A stretch of 64,000 nucleotides of DNA. Origin: Bog-105 sp965276965. GTDB taxonomy: Bacteria; Acidobacteriota; Terriglobia; Bryobacterales; Bryobacteraceae. This document shows, one piece after another, positions 8,361 to 16,644 of the stretch (position 1 is its first letter; the number at the start of each line of letters is the position of its first letter). Location: positions 4,960,001 to 5,024,000 of the forward strand of contig OZ255713.1 of the NCBI GenBank assembly GCA_965276965.1, in the 5' to 3' direction. The position numbers were made by a program, and so were the translations under genes. The notes under the pieces were generated by a model, which worked only from the letters and a program-made list of their open reading frames with translations, did no database searches and was not told where the DNA came from.

Positions 8361-9089
8361 ATGAGCACAAGTCGCGAACAATTGCTGCGACTAGCCATCA
8401 TCTTTTCCCCGTCGGTTTTTGTTTCGTTTGGAGCTGGAACCGTCCCCGATGCCGCTACGATACTGGAGAGATTCCGTCAGGGGGCAGAACGCCAAAAGTC
8501 TGACCTTTGTAGTTACTCGGTAAAACGTACTTACAGTCTTACCAACAAACATCTGTCGCAAGAAGCGAAGATGATCTTTTCCGTGACTTACGACAAGTCT
8601 GAAGGAAAAAAATTCAAACTTATCTCAGAGGATAATACCAACACGCTCATCCGCCACTCGATTCTCGACCTTATCAGTGGAGAGGTCGCCAGCGCAGGCA
8701 GTGAAAGTGATAAATCTCAGCTAGACGAAGCCAACTATAAGCTCTGGTTGGTTGGTCAAGAAACAACAAACGGACATTCTTGTTACAAAATTCGACTCGA
8801 TCCGCGCAACAAAGGGAAATATTTGCTCGACGGTTACGCCTGGATCGATACGAACAGGTTCACTTTAGTCAAAATGAAAGGCAAACCGGCCAAGAGCGTG
8901 TCATTTTGGGCGAGCCATCCGGACTTTGAGCAGGACTTCGGTCCCATCCACACTTTTTGGCTTCCTACTTACAATCACTCGGTAGCTCACATCACATTTT
9001 TTGGCGATACCTCCCTTGCCATCGAATACGGCGCCTACGAAACTCAAGCTTGTTCTAGTCAGCCAAGCCAGACCGCCGAAGAACGCTAG
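8361..9089 (+). CDS. Exported LolA-like (outer-membrane lipoprotein-sorting fold) protein
   Basis: A 242-residue protein with a hydrophobic N-terminal segment ('LLRLAIIFSPSVFVSFGAG'), probably a signal peptide, followed by 'AATILERFRQGAERQ'. The rest is a series of beta-strands with the pattern found in LolA/LppX/DUF-type lipoprotein-sorting folds: 'YSVKRTYSL', 'CYKIRLDPRNKGKYLLDGYAWIDTNRFTLVKMKGKPAKS', 'IHTFWLPTYNHSVAHITFFGDTSLAIEYGAYE'. Acidobacteria carry many such proteins. The likely location is the periplasm, with a hydrophobic-ligand-binding half-barrel. It is convergent with the OFA transporter gene, with only 11 bp between. True LolA function is not implied. Confidence 0.75.
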   Translation: MSTSREQLLRLAIIFSPSVFVSFGAGTVPDAATILERFRQGAERQKSDLCSYSVKRTYSLTNKHLSQEAKMIFSVTYDKSEGKKFKLISEDNTNTLIRHSILDLISGEVASAGSESDKSQLDEANYKLWLVGQETTNGHSCYKIRLDPRNKGKYLLDGYAWIDTNRFTLVKMKGKPAKSVSFWASHPDFEQDFGPIHTFWLPTYNHSVAHITFFGDTSLAIEYGAYETQACSSQPSQTAEER

Positions 9090-9100
9090 AACTTAGCTGC

Positions 9101-10330
9101 CTAAGCGGCTTGCCGAAGCGGCTCCTCGACGTGTTTCGGCGGCCGCGTCAGAAGCGGCAAGACCGCCGACAGCAACATGACAACCGCGATAATGTGAAGC
9201 GCCCCGCTGTACCCACCCGTTGACTGCCTCATACGTGCGATAAGAATCGGACCGAACACGCTGGCGAAGCCCCACGCCGTCAGCATCAAGCCGTAAATCG
9301 AACCTACATTTCTGGCACCGAAGTAATCGGCGGCGAAAGCCGGCATGGTCCCGAATCCCCCGCCGTAGCACATCAGAATCAGAAAACTGACAAAGCCGAT
9401 CGACACCCTCGTATGTAAATTCGGCAGCGCCCAGAACAGCGCCACCTGCAACAGAAACATCATCAAGAAGGTCATCCGGCGGGTCACCGAATCGGACAGC
9501 CACGCCCAGAATACGCGGCCGAAAGCATTTCCGATCGACGCAATACCTACCAGCGTTGCAGCCGTGAACGCCGTGATCTTAGCGAGTTCCTGGAACATGG
9601 GCGCCTCTTGCGAGATCACCGAGATTCCTGCCGAGGTATTCAAGAACAGGAGCAGCCAAAGCGCCCACCATTGCCAAGTCGCCAGCGCCTCCCGCAGCGT
9701 ATAGTCTTTGGCCGAACGTTGTGCCGCTTGCGAACTACTGGGGGCCCATCCCGCCGGTTTCCAACCGCTAGGCGGGTTTTGCATAAAAGCGCCAGTAAGT
9801 ACGGTCACCACCAGGAAAGCGATACCCAAGTAGGCAAACGTCGTCAGAACGCCCACCGACTGTATCAACCTGGTCGCCACCGGAGCTGTAATTAACGCCC
9901 CTGCCCCAAATCCACCGACCGCAATGCCTGTCAATAACCCGCGCTTATCCGGAAACCACTTCACCAGTACTGCTACGGGCACAATATAGGCGAAGCCCAA
10001 CCCAATCCCGCCGATGAGCCCATACGTTAAATAAAGCCACCACAGTTTGTGCGCCGAAAAGCTGGCCAGAAAAACACCCAGTCCGTACAGAGCGCCGCCG
10101 GTCATAGCAACGACACGCGGGCCGCTGTTGTTAATCCACAAACCCGCAAAAAAAGACGCAAAGCCCAGCGCGAAAATCGCAATCGTAAAGGCCAGCGTCA
10201 CCTCTGAAATGCTCCACCCGAATTGCTTTACCAATGGAACGCGAAACACACTCCAGGCGTACACAGCGCCCAGCGCAACCTGCATTAAGATTCCGGCTGC
10301 TGCAATGGCCCAGCGATTTTTAGTCTGCAT
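9101..10330 (-). CDS. OFA-family MFS transporter (oxalate/formate antiporter type)
   Basis: I place the start at ATG 10330 (409 residues), because GTGGAG lies just upstream and the protein then begins 'MQTKNRWAIAAAGILMQVALGAVYAWSVF', the classic N-terminus of the family. A longer frame to 10501 would add 57 residues that do not fit. Twelve membrane segments can be picked out. A central cytoplasmic loop ('WKPAGWAPSSSQAAQRSAKDYTLREAL') and the 'GAGALITAPVATRLI' and 'CYGGGFGTMPAFAADYFG' segments are typical of oxalate/formate carriers. The gene is divergent from the selenocysteine formate dehydrogenase genes with ~126 bp between, so formate or oxalate is a reasonable guess for the substrate. Other carboxylates are possible. 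Confidence 0.88.
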   Translation of the reverse strand: MQTKNRWAIAAAGILMQVALGAVYAWSVFRVPLVKQFGWSISEVTLAFTIAIFALGFASFFAGLWINNSGPRVVAMTGGALYGLGVFLASFSAHKLWWLYLTYGLIGGIGLGFAYIVPVAVLVKWFPDKRGLLTGIAVGGFGAGALITAPVATRLIQSVGVLTTFAYLGIAFLVVTVLTGAFMQNPPSGWKPAGWAPSSSQAAQRSAKDYTLREALATWQWWALWLLLFLNTSAGISVISQEAPMFQELAKITAFTAATLVGIASIGNAFGRVFWAWLSDSVTRRMTFLMMFLLQVALFWALPNLHTRVSIGFVSFLILMCYGGGFGTMPAFAADYFGARNVGSIYGLMLTAWGFASVFGPILIARMRQSTGGYSGALHIIAVVMLLSAVLPLLTRPPKHVEEPLRQAA

Positions 10331-10456
10331 AAAATCTCCACTTCTTCTTATTGGATGGATTGAAGCCAGCGACGTTGTCAGTGTGTTTGCTGTGAAAAGT
10401 AATAGAAATACGCATTGTTTGTTCTTGGCGCAATCAAAGACGATTAGAGTAGGAGT

Positions 10457-13400
10457 ATGGCGCGAAATCCAAAGCCCAGTAGTTGGCCGGTACTGAGACA
10501 AATCCAGAATGCCGACCTTCCTGCCTTAGGCGAAACCTCTTCCTCCGATCGAAGCCGAACTCTCGCGCCTAGAACGCGCGGCGTAGATAAAGTGGTGAAG
10601 TCTCTTTGTCCCTACTGTGCCGTGGGATGCGGACAACTCGTCTACGTAAAAAACGACCGCATCGTCGATATTGAAGGCGATCCGGATTCTCCCATCTCAG
10701 AAGGCTGCCTTTGTCCAAAGGGTTCCGCGACATTTCAACTGGTTACAAATCAGCATCGGGAGCAGCGAGTTCTCCACCGGAAACCTTATAGCACTGAGTG
10801 GGAGGCCATCCCTCTTCCGCAAGCCATGGAAATGATCGCTCAGCGAGTTTACAAAACGCGTGAAGACCACTGGCAGACGAACTCTGATACCACCGGCGAA
10901 ACTGTAAATCGCACCCTGGCAATCGCGCATCTTGGCGGCGCTACCCTCGACAACGAGGAAAATTACCTCATCAAAAAGCTCTTCAGTTCTTTAGGTATTC
11001 TCCAGATAGAAAACCAGGCCCGTATTTGACACTCTTCTACGGTCCCCGGTCTGGGGGCCTCGTTTGGAAGAGGCGGTGCAACCACTTCGCTGCAGGATCT
11101 GGCGAATTCTGATTGCATCATTATCCAAGGTTCGAACATGGCCGAGTGCCACCCGGTGGGGTTCCGCTGGGTGATGGAGGCCAAACAGCGCGGCGCGACG
11201 ATTATCCACGTTGATCCGCGATTCACGCGCACCAGCGCCGTTGCTCATATGCACGTCCCCATCCGGGCAGCCTCCGATATCGCGTTCCTGGGCGGCTTGA
11301 TCTCTTATGTTTTAACTAACGAAAAATACTTCAAGGACTACGTTCTCGCCTACACCAATGCTTCTTCGCTCGTGGACGAAGGGTTTCAGGACACTGAAGA
11401 ACTCGACGGCCTGTTCAGCGGCTGGCAGGAAGGAAAAGGCCAATATGAGACACCCACCTGGACCTACGAAGGAGTCGAGCGCCAGGAGCAGGAAAGCAAT
11501 CGCGTCCCCGAATCTCACGCCGAGCGTGCCGCTGGGCTGAACGGTCAAAAAAATATCAAGTCCCACGCCAAGGATGAGACTCTTCAACATCCTCGCTGCG
11601 TCTTCCAGGTTCTGAAAAAGCATTACCAGCGATACACGCCTGAGATGGTGCAGGAGGTGTGCGGCATCTCCCCCCGAGAGTTCTACAAAGTCGCCGAGGC
11701 CCTGTGCAAGAACTCGGGCCGTGATCGTACTAGCGCTTTCTGCTACGCCGTCGGCTGGACACATCACTCCGTGGGAGCGCAGTTCATCCGGGCAGCGGCT
11801 GTTCTTCAACTCCTGCTTGGAAATATCGGCCGTCCCGGTGGCGGAATCCTGGCGCTCCGCGGACACGCCACCATTCAGGGCTCAACCGATATTCCGACTT
11901 TGTATAACCTGCTTCCCGGTTATCTGCCGATGCCGAAGTCTCACACCGACGAGTCTCTGGCCAAGTATCTCGAAAACTATACGCCTGGCTCGGGCTGGTG
12001 GACGGAAACTCCGAAATATTTGGTCTCTCTGCTGAAGGCGTGGTACGGCGAAGCAGCCACCGCGGAGAACGATTACTGCTTTGGCCACATTCCCCTCATG
12101 ACCGGTGATCACTCACACATGACTACCGTCGTCAACATGGCCGATGGCGATGTAAAAGGCTATTTCGTGATGGGTGAAAACGCAGTGGTCGGCTCGCCTA
12201 ATTCAGGCCTGCAGAGAAAGGGTCTTAGAAATCTTGAGTGGCTCGTCGTCCGGGATTTTTCGCTCATCGAGACAGCCGAGTTCTGGCGCGATTCTCCGGA
12301 GCATGAACGGGGAGAAGTTGGTACTGAGGACATCGCCACGGAAGTCTTTTTTTTCCCCGCAGCAACTCATGTCGAAAAAGACGGAAGCTTCACACAGACG
12401 CAGCGTCTCGCGCAGTGGCATCACGCGGCCATTGATCCCCCAGGCGATTGCCGCAGCGAACTGAATTTCATCTTCCACCTGGGTAAACGCCTGAAGCAAC
12501 TCTACGCCGGCTCGACCGCGCGGAAGGACCGTCCCATCCAGGACATGACCTGGAACTACCCGGTACATGGGCCCACCGAAGAGCCCAGCGCGGAAGCAGT
12601 CCTGGCTGAGATCAACGGTTATACAATCGCCGACCGCAAACCCGTCTCCGGCTTTACCGAACTGAAAGACGATGGCTCCACGGCATGCGGCTGTTGGATT
12701 TATTCGGGAATCTACGCCGGCGGAATCAACCGGGCAGCCAGCCGAGGCCGCGCTTTCGATCCTTATCATTACGGTCCTGAATGGGGCTTTGCATGGCCCT
12801 CCAATCGCCACATCCTCTACAATCGCGCCTCCGCAGATCCCGAAGGCCGCCCCTGGTCTGAGCGCAAAAAACTGATCTGGTGGGATGAAGCGAAACAGCA
12901 CTGGACCGGATGGGACGAGCCTGATTTCGTGAAGACCAAGAAGCCGGGCTATCGAGCTTCCGACGACTCCCAAGGACTTGAGACCATCTCCGGCAACGAT
13001 CCATTCATGTTGCAGCCCGACGGTAAAGGCTGGTTATTCGCTCCCACCGGCCTGCAGGAAGGTCCGCTTCCCACACACTACGAACCATTCGAGTCGGTCA
13101 TCGCGAACCCGCTCTATGGGCAACAATGCAATCCCGTCCGGTTCGAATACGATCGCCGAGATAACCAGATGGCGCGCCCCTTTGCCGATCCCGATTACCC
13201 CTACGTCCTCACAACCTATCGTCTAACCGAGCAGCACACCTCCGGAGCGATGTCTCGCTGGCTCTCCTGGCTGGCCGAACTGCAGCCCGCCATGTTCTGC
13301 GAGGTCTCCCCTGAACTCGCCGCTGAACATGATCTCCAAAACGGCTCCTGGGCCACCATCTGGACCGCCCGCGCCGAGATCGAGGCCCGTGTTCTAGTCA

Positions 13401-13726
13401 CCGAGCGGATGAAGCCCCTCAAACTAGGCCGTCGCTGGATTCATCAGATCGGCCTGCCCTATCATTGGGGCAACCGCGGCCTGGTGGTCGGCGACTCTGT
13501 GAATGAGCTAATGGCCTTCGGCGCCGATCCCAACTCCACCATCATGGAATCAAAAGCCATCACCGGTAACATTCGGGCCGGTCGCCGGGAGCGCGGCAAG
13601 GCTTTGATCAAAAGTCTCATCAACTTTCCCGACGATCACCTGCGCGATCTCCCCATCGCCCGGCAACGGCCTATCGGTAAGCATCATGTGCACGCTCCTT
13701 CTTCCAAGCAGGGTGACGAAACTTAA
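10457..13726 (+). CDS. fdhA: Formate dehydrogenase catalytic subunit, selenocysteine-containing
   Basis: This is one frame of 1090 codons in which TGA 11027-11029 (codon 191) is read as selenocysteine. The flanking residues 'GILQIENQARI-U-HSSTV' match the active site of FdnG/FdoG. A SECIS-like hairpin with a GGTCT loop follows at 11041-11059. The N-terminal [4Fe-4S] site is Cys51, Cys54, Cys58, Cys86 (CxxCx3Cx27C). Beyond U191 come 'MAECHPVGFRWVMEAK', 'VDPRFTRTSAVAHMHVPIR' and the molybdopterin-binding C-terminal domain ('HQIGLPYHWG'). The enzyme would oxidise formate to CO2 at a Mo/W-bis-MGD centre. No twin-arginine or other signal peptide is seen, unlike E. coli FdnG. AGGAG lies only one base before the ATG, which is unusually close. 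The gene is followed at once by fdhB and nrfD. Confidence 0.95.
11027..11059 (+). promoter_or_regulatory. Selenocysteine UGA codon with bacterial SECIS hairpin
   Basis: TGA at 11027-11029 is followed 11 nt later by a perfect 7-bp stem, GGTCCCC (11041-11047) with GGGGGCC (11053-11059, one G-T pair), closing a GGTCT loop (11048-11052). The loop lies 18 nt after the TGA, almost the same as in E. coli fdhF, whose SelB-binding loop is also GGUCU. Confidence 0.92.
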
Positions 13727-13728
13727 CA

Positions 13729-14520
13729 ATGGCAAACGGATTTTTTACTGACACGACGTTATGCATCGGCTGTAAGGCTTGCGAAGTAGCCTGCAAACAG
13801 TGGAACCAGTTGCCGGACGACGGCTATCATTTCACTGGCATGTCGTACGACAATACGGTTCATCTGGGCGCCTCCACCTGGCGTCACGTCAGCTTCATTG
13901 AGCGTCCGGTTCCGCTGAGCAATCAGGATTCGGGCGATTTCTCCTGGCTGATGTCTTCGGACGTCTGCAAGCATTGCGCCCGCGCCGGATGCCTTGAAAA
14001 TTGCCCCACTGGCGCCATCATTCGCACTGAATTTGGCTCCGTCTATGTCCAGCCGGACATCTGTAACGGCTGCGGCTATTGCGTATCAGGCTGCCCATTC
14101 GGCGTGATCGACCGCAATGCCGACGACGGCCGCGCCTGGAAGTGCACGCTCTGCTACGACCGGCAGAAAGACGACATGCAACCGGCCTGCGCCAAAGCCT
14201 GTCCGACGCGCTCCATTCAATTCGGTGAAGTGGAAGAGCTCAAACAGAATGCCCGCAAACGTGTCGAGCAGCTTCACGAACTGGGTCTTCCGGAAGCCTA
14301 TCTCTACGGTGAGGATGCAGCGAGTCAACCTGGAACCGCCGGCCTGAACGCCTTCTTCCTGTTGGTTGACAAGCCGGAGGTTTACAATTTGCCGCCCGAC
14401 CCCGAAGTCCCCACCATCAAGGGCAAAAAAAGCTGGATCTCGACTGGACTCACCGCCCTTGGAGTGACAGCCATCGCCTTAGGATCCGTTGTCCTCGGCA
14501 GCCGATCGGAGAGAATTTAA
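13729..14520 (+). CDS. fdhB: Formate dehydrogenase iron-sulfur subunit
   Basis: A 263-residue ferredoxin-like subunit starts two bases after the fdhA stop. Four cysteine clusters can be read: 'CIGCKACEVAC', 'CKHCARAGCLENCPTG', 'CNGCGYCVSGCP' and 'CTLCYDRQKDDMQPACAKACPT'. These ligate four [4Fe-4S] centres that carry electrons from the formate active site to the membrane subunit. A single C-terminal transmembrane helix ('STGLTALGVTAIALGSVVLG') anchors it, as in FdnH/FdoH. It is translationally coupled to fdhA and the following nrfD gene. No signal peptide is present, consistent with co-folding with a catalytic subunit that also lacks one. Confidence 0.95.
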   Translation: MANGFFTDTTLCIGCKACEVACKQWNQLPDDGYHFTGMSYDNTVHLGASTWRHVSFIERPVPLSNQDSGDFSWLMSSDVCKHCARAGCLENCPTGAIIRTEFGSVYVQPDICNGCGYCVSGCPFGVIDRNADDGRAWKCTLCYDRQKDDMQPACAKACPTRSIQFGEVEELKQNARKRVEQLHELGLPEAYLYGEDAASQPGTAGLNAFFLLVDKPEVYNLPPDPEVPTIKGKKSWISTGLTALGVTAIALGSVVLGSRSERI

Positions 14521-14523
14521 GTA

Positions 14524-15636
14524 GTGAACAAGGAGCAAGCCTCGCCCGTTAACGCGAGTCCAATCGACCGTTCCGCGAAGCCCTCCGATGATGGCCGGAA
14601 TGTAAACCTCCAGCTCGGTGCGCTTTCTGGCGAAGCCTCCGGTCAAACAACTCTCTCGAGCAAGCACGACATAGAACTTCACACCAAAGCGTTCCCCTAC
14701 ATTCCCAGCCGGCAATCTCAAGACAGTCCTAGTTACTACAACCATCCGCTGCTGAAACAGCCGGTCTGGATTTGGTCCATACCGACTTACTTCTACGTAG
14801 GCGGCCTCACCGGAGTCGGAACAACGCTCGGTGCAGCGGCCCAACTCATCGCGCCCGATTCAATGCGCTCCCTCGTCACCCGCTCCCGTTGGCTCGGCAC
14901 GATCGGAGGAGCAATCTGCTCTGCCCTCCTCATCCACGATCTCGGACGGCCCGAGCGCTTCTTGAACATGCTGCGCGTCTTCCGGGTTCGTTCGCCCATG
15001 AGCATGGGCTCCTGGATTCTGGTCGTCTTCTCTTGCGCCTCCGGTGCTGCGGCCGTCCTTCCCTTCGGCCCTGCCTTGTTTCGCCCGCTGGCCGGAGTGT
15101 TTGGCCTCCTGGCAGGTCTGTTCGGTTTGGGACTATCCGGCTACACGGCCGTTCTCATCTCGCAAACCGCCGTGCCCATCTGGCAGCAGTCTTACCGCAT
15201 TACTCCGGTTCTGTTTCTTGCTTCCGGAGCGGCGTCGGCCGCCTCCTTCTTCGATCTGCTTTCGCTGAACAAACAGGAAGCCGGAGCTGTGGAGCGCTTC
15301 GGTCTCGCCGGAAAGACCATCGAACTCGGGGCCTCGCTCGCCCTCGAACACAACGTCCGAAAAGTGGAGCGCGTGGGACGTCCCTTCAAACAAGGCTTCA
15401 GTGGTTTCCTCTGGAACGCTGCCAAAATCTTGACCGTCGCCAGTCTGGTTACTTCACTTATCCCCGGTAAATCAAGAGGCAAACGTATCGCAACCGGACT
15501 CCTCGGAACCGCCGCCAGCGTCTGTTTTCGTTTCGGCATCTTCTACGCCGGAAAAGCATCGGCGCTCGATCCACGCGCCACATTCGATCAACAGCGCACT
15601 GTCAAAGCCGAACTCGCGGCGCCCGAACTCGCGTGA
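14524..15636 (+). CDS. nrfD: NrfD/PsrC-type membrane subunit of formate dehydrogenase
   Basis: A 370-residue integral membrane protein starts at GTG 14524, three bases after the fdhB stop. After ~80 polar residues comes 'HPLLKQPVWIWSIPTYFYVGGLTGVGTTLGAAAQL', typical of NrfD proteins, and then a series of hydrophobic helices. The conserved 'LLIHDLGRPERFLNMLRVFRVRSPMSMGSWIL' segment is at residues ~140-170. NrfD subunits bind (mena)quinone and accept electrons from the iron-sulfur subunit, instead of the cytochrome b gamma subunit of E. coli FDH-N/O. Its place after fdhA and fdhB makes it the quinone-reducing module of this complex. Its stop overlaps the next start by four bases (GTGA). Confidence 0.92.
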   Translation: MNKEQASPVNASPIDRSAKPSDDGRNVNLQLGALSGEASGQTTLSSKHDIELHTKAFPYIPSRQSQDSPSYYNHPLLKQPVWIWSIPTYFYVGGLTGVGTTLGAAAQLIAPDSMRSLVTRSRWLGTIGGAICSALLIHDLGRPERFLNMLRVFRVRSPMSMGSWILVVFSCASGAAAVLPFGPALFRPLAGVFGLLAGLFGLGLSGYTAVLISQTAVPIWQQSYRITPVLFLASGAASAASFFDLLSLNKQEAGAVERFGLAGKTIELGASLALEHNVRKVERVGRPFKQGFSGFLWNAAKILTVASLVTSLIPGKSRGKRIATGLLGTAASVCFRFGIFYAGKASALDPRATFDQQRTVKAELAAPELA

Positions 15637-16640
15637 CCAGTCCAGTCATCGAAAGTCGCGGACGCTCCTCGAAGCTGCAAACCATCCCTAAGGCCGCCCT
15701 CATCGTGGCCTTCCTGTTGGCCGGATTCAACATTCTCTTTGCAGCCACAGGTCACCTTCTGTCGATTGTATTTGCCTTCATCCCGCTCATGGCTGGCATC
15801 GGCATCATGCGAAGAAAAGCCTGGAGCGCTTACGGATTTGCTCTGTTCGAAACAACCCAGCTCTTACTGACGCCCGTGCTGCTACTCCGATCCGGAAACC
15901 CCGTTTCCACGCCAAGACCCACCATCCTGTTATCTGTCGCGCTCACCGTCGGCTCGATCGCGCTCTTTGTCTTTGCCGGTAGATCGCTTTCCGCTTCCGG
16001 GTCTCCGAAAGGCCACGCCACGCCCTGGATTGCCGCCTCCGTTCTGGTGACTGCTCCGTTTCTTTTTCTCCAGGCCTTTGCAGTGCCCACGGGTGCAATG
16101 GAAGACACGCTGTTAATCGGAGATAAAATACTGGTGCGAGTCTTCCCCAAAACGAAACCCGTCGATGGCGACATCATTGCCTTTGTCTACCCCGTCGACC
16201 GCCGGCAAAATTACATCAAGCGCGTCATCGGAATTCCCGGAGATCGTATCAGCATCGCCAAGCGCACCGTGTATCGCAACGGGAAAGCCCTCTCGGAGCC
16301 TTATGCCTTCCACAGATTCCCCCCCACAAACTTGTACGGCGAAAACTTTCCTGCGGAACCGGATGCCCGAGCGCCTATACAAGCGCCCGCGCGGCAAATG
16401 CTGAAGCAGAACGTAGCGAACGGAGAACTCGTCGTGCCTCCCGGAAAATATTTCGTGTTGGGGGACAATCGAGAAAACTCATTCGACAGCCGCTACTGGG
16501 GCTTCGTCGATCCGTCCGACATCATCGGTAAACCCCTCCTCATCTATGATTCCGAGCAGCCCTCGACTGGGGGCCCGCAAGTAAACAGGAGTTTCGCTTG
16601 GAGTCGCGTGCGATGGAATCGTCTCTTCAAGTTGCTCTGA
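15633..16640 (+). CDS. Signal peptidase I homologue lacking the catalytic serine
   Basis: The 335-residue protein overlaps nrfD by GTGA. Three or four hydrophobic helices (residues ~20-150) precede an S26 signal-peptidase domain. Box B reads 'VPTGAMEDTLLIGDKILV'. Where LepB enzymes have P-S-x-S-M with the nucleophilic serine before Met, this protein has Ala155 (codon GCA), and the oxyanion-hole serine position is Thr153. The general-base lysine is kept (Lys196 in 'NYIKRVIGIPGD'), as is box E 'LGDNRENSFDSRYWG'. The fold should therefore be intact but the usual Ser/Lys dyad is broken. It may be a pseudoenzyme that binds signal-peptide-like segments, or it may use another residue. Its coupling to the formate dehydrogenase genes suggests a role in that complex's assembly; that is inference. 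Confidence 0.88.
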   Translation: MTSPVIESRGRSSKLQTIPKAALIVAFLLAGFNILFAATGHLLSIVFAFIPLMAGIGIMRRKAWSAYGFALFETTQLLLTPVLLLRSGNPVSTPRPTILLSVALTVGSIALFVFAGRSLSASGSPKGHATPWIAASVLVTAPFLFLQAFAVPTGAMEDTLLIGDKILVRVFPKTKPVDGDIIAFVYPVDRRQNYIKRVIGIPGDRISIAKRTVYRNGKALSEPYAFHRFPPTNLYGENFPAEPDARAPIQAPARQMLKQNVANGELVVPPGKYFVLGDNRENSFDSRYWGFVDPSDIIGKPLLIYDSEQPSTGGPQVNRSFAWSRVRWNRLFKLL

Positions 16641-16644
16641 CTTC

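Noticed and set aside
10457..11029. Stand-alone 190-residue protein ending at TGA
   Set aside because: The TGA is at the selenocysteine site and has a SECIS hairpin; the frame continues as one formate dehydrogenase.
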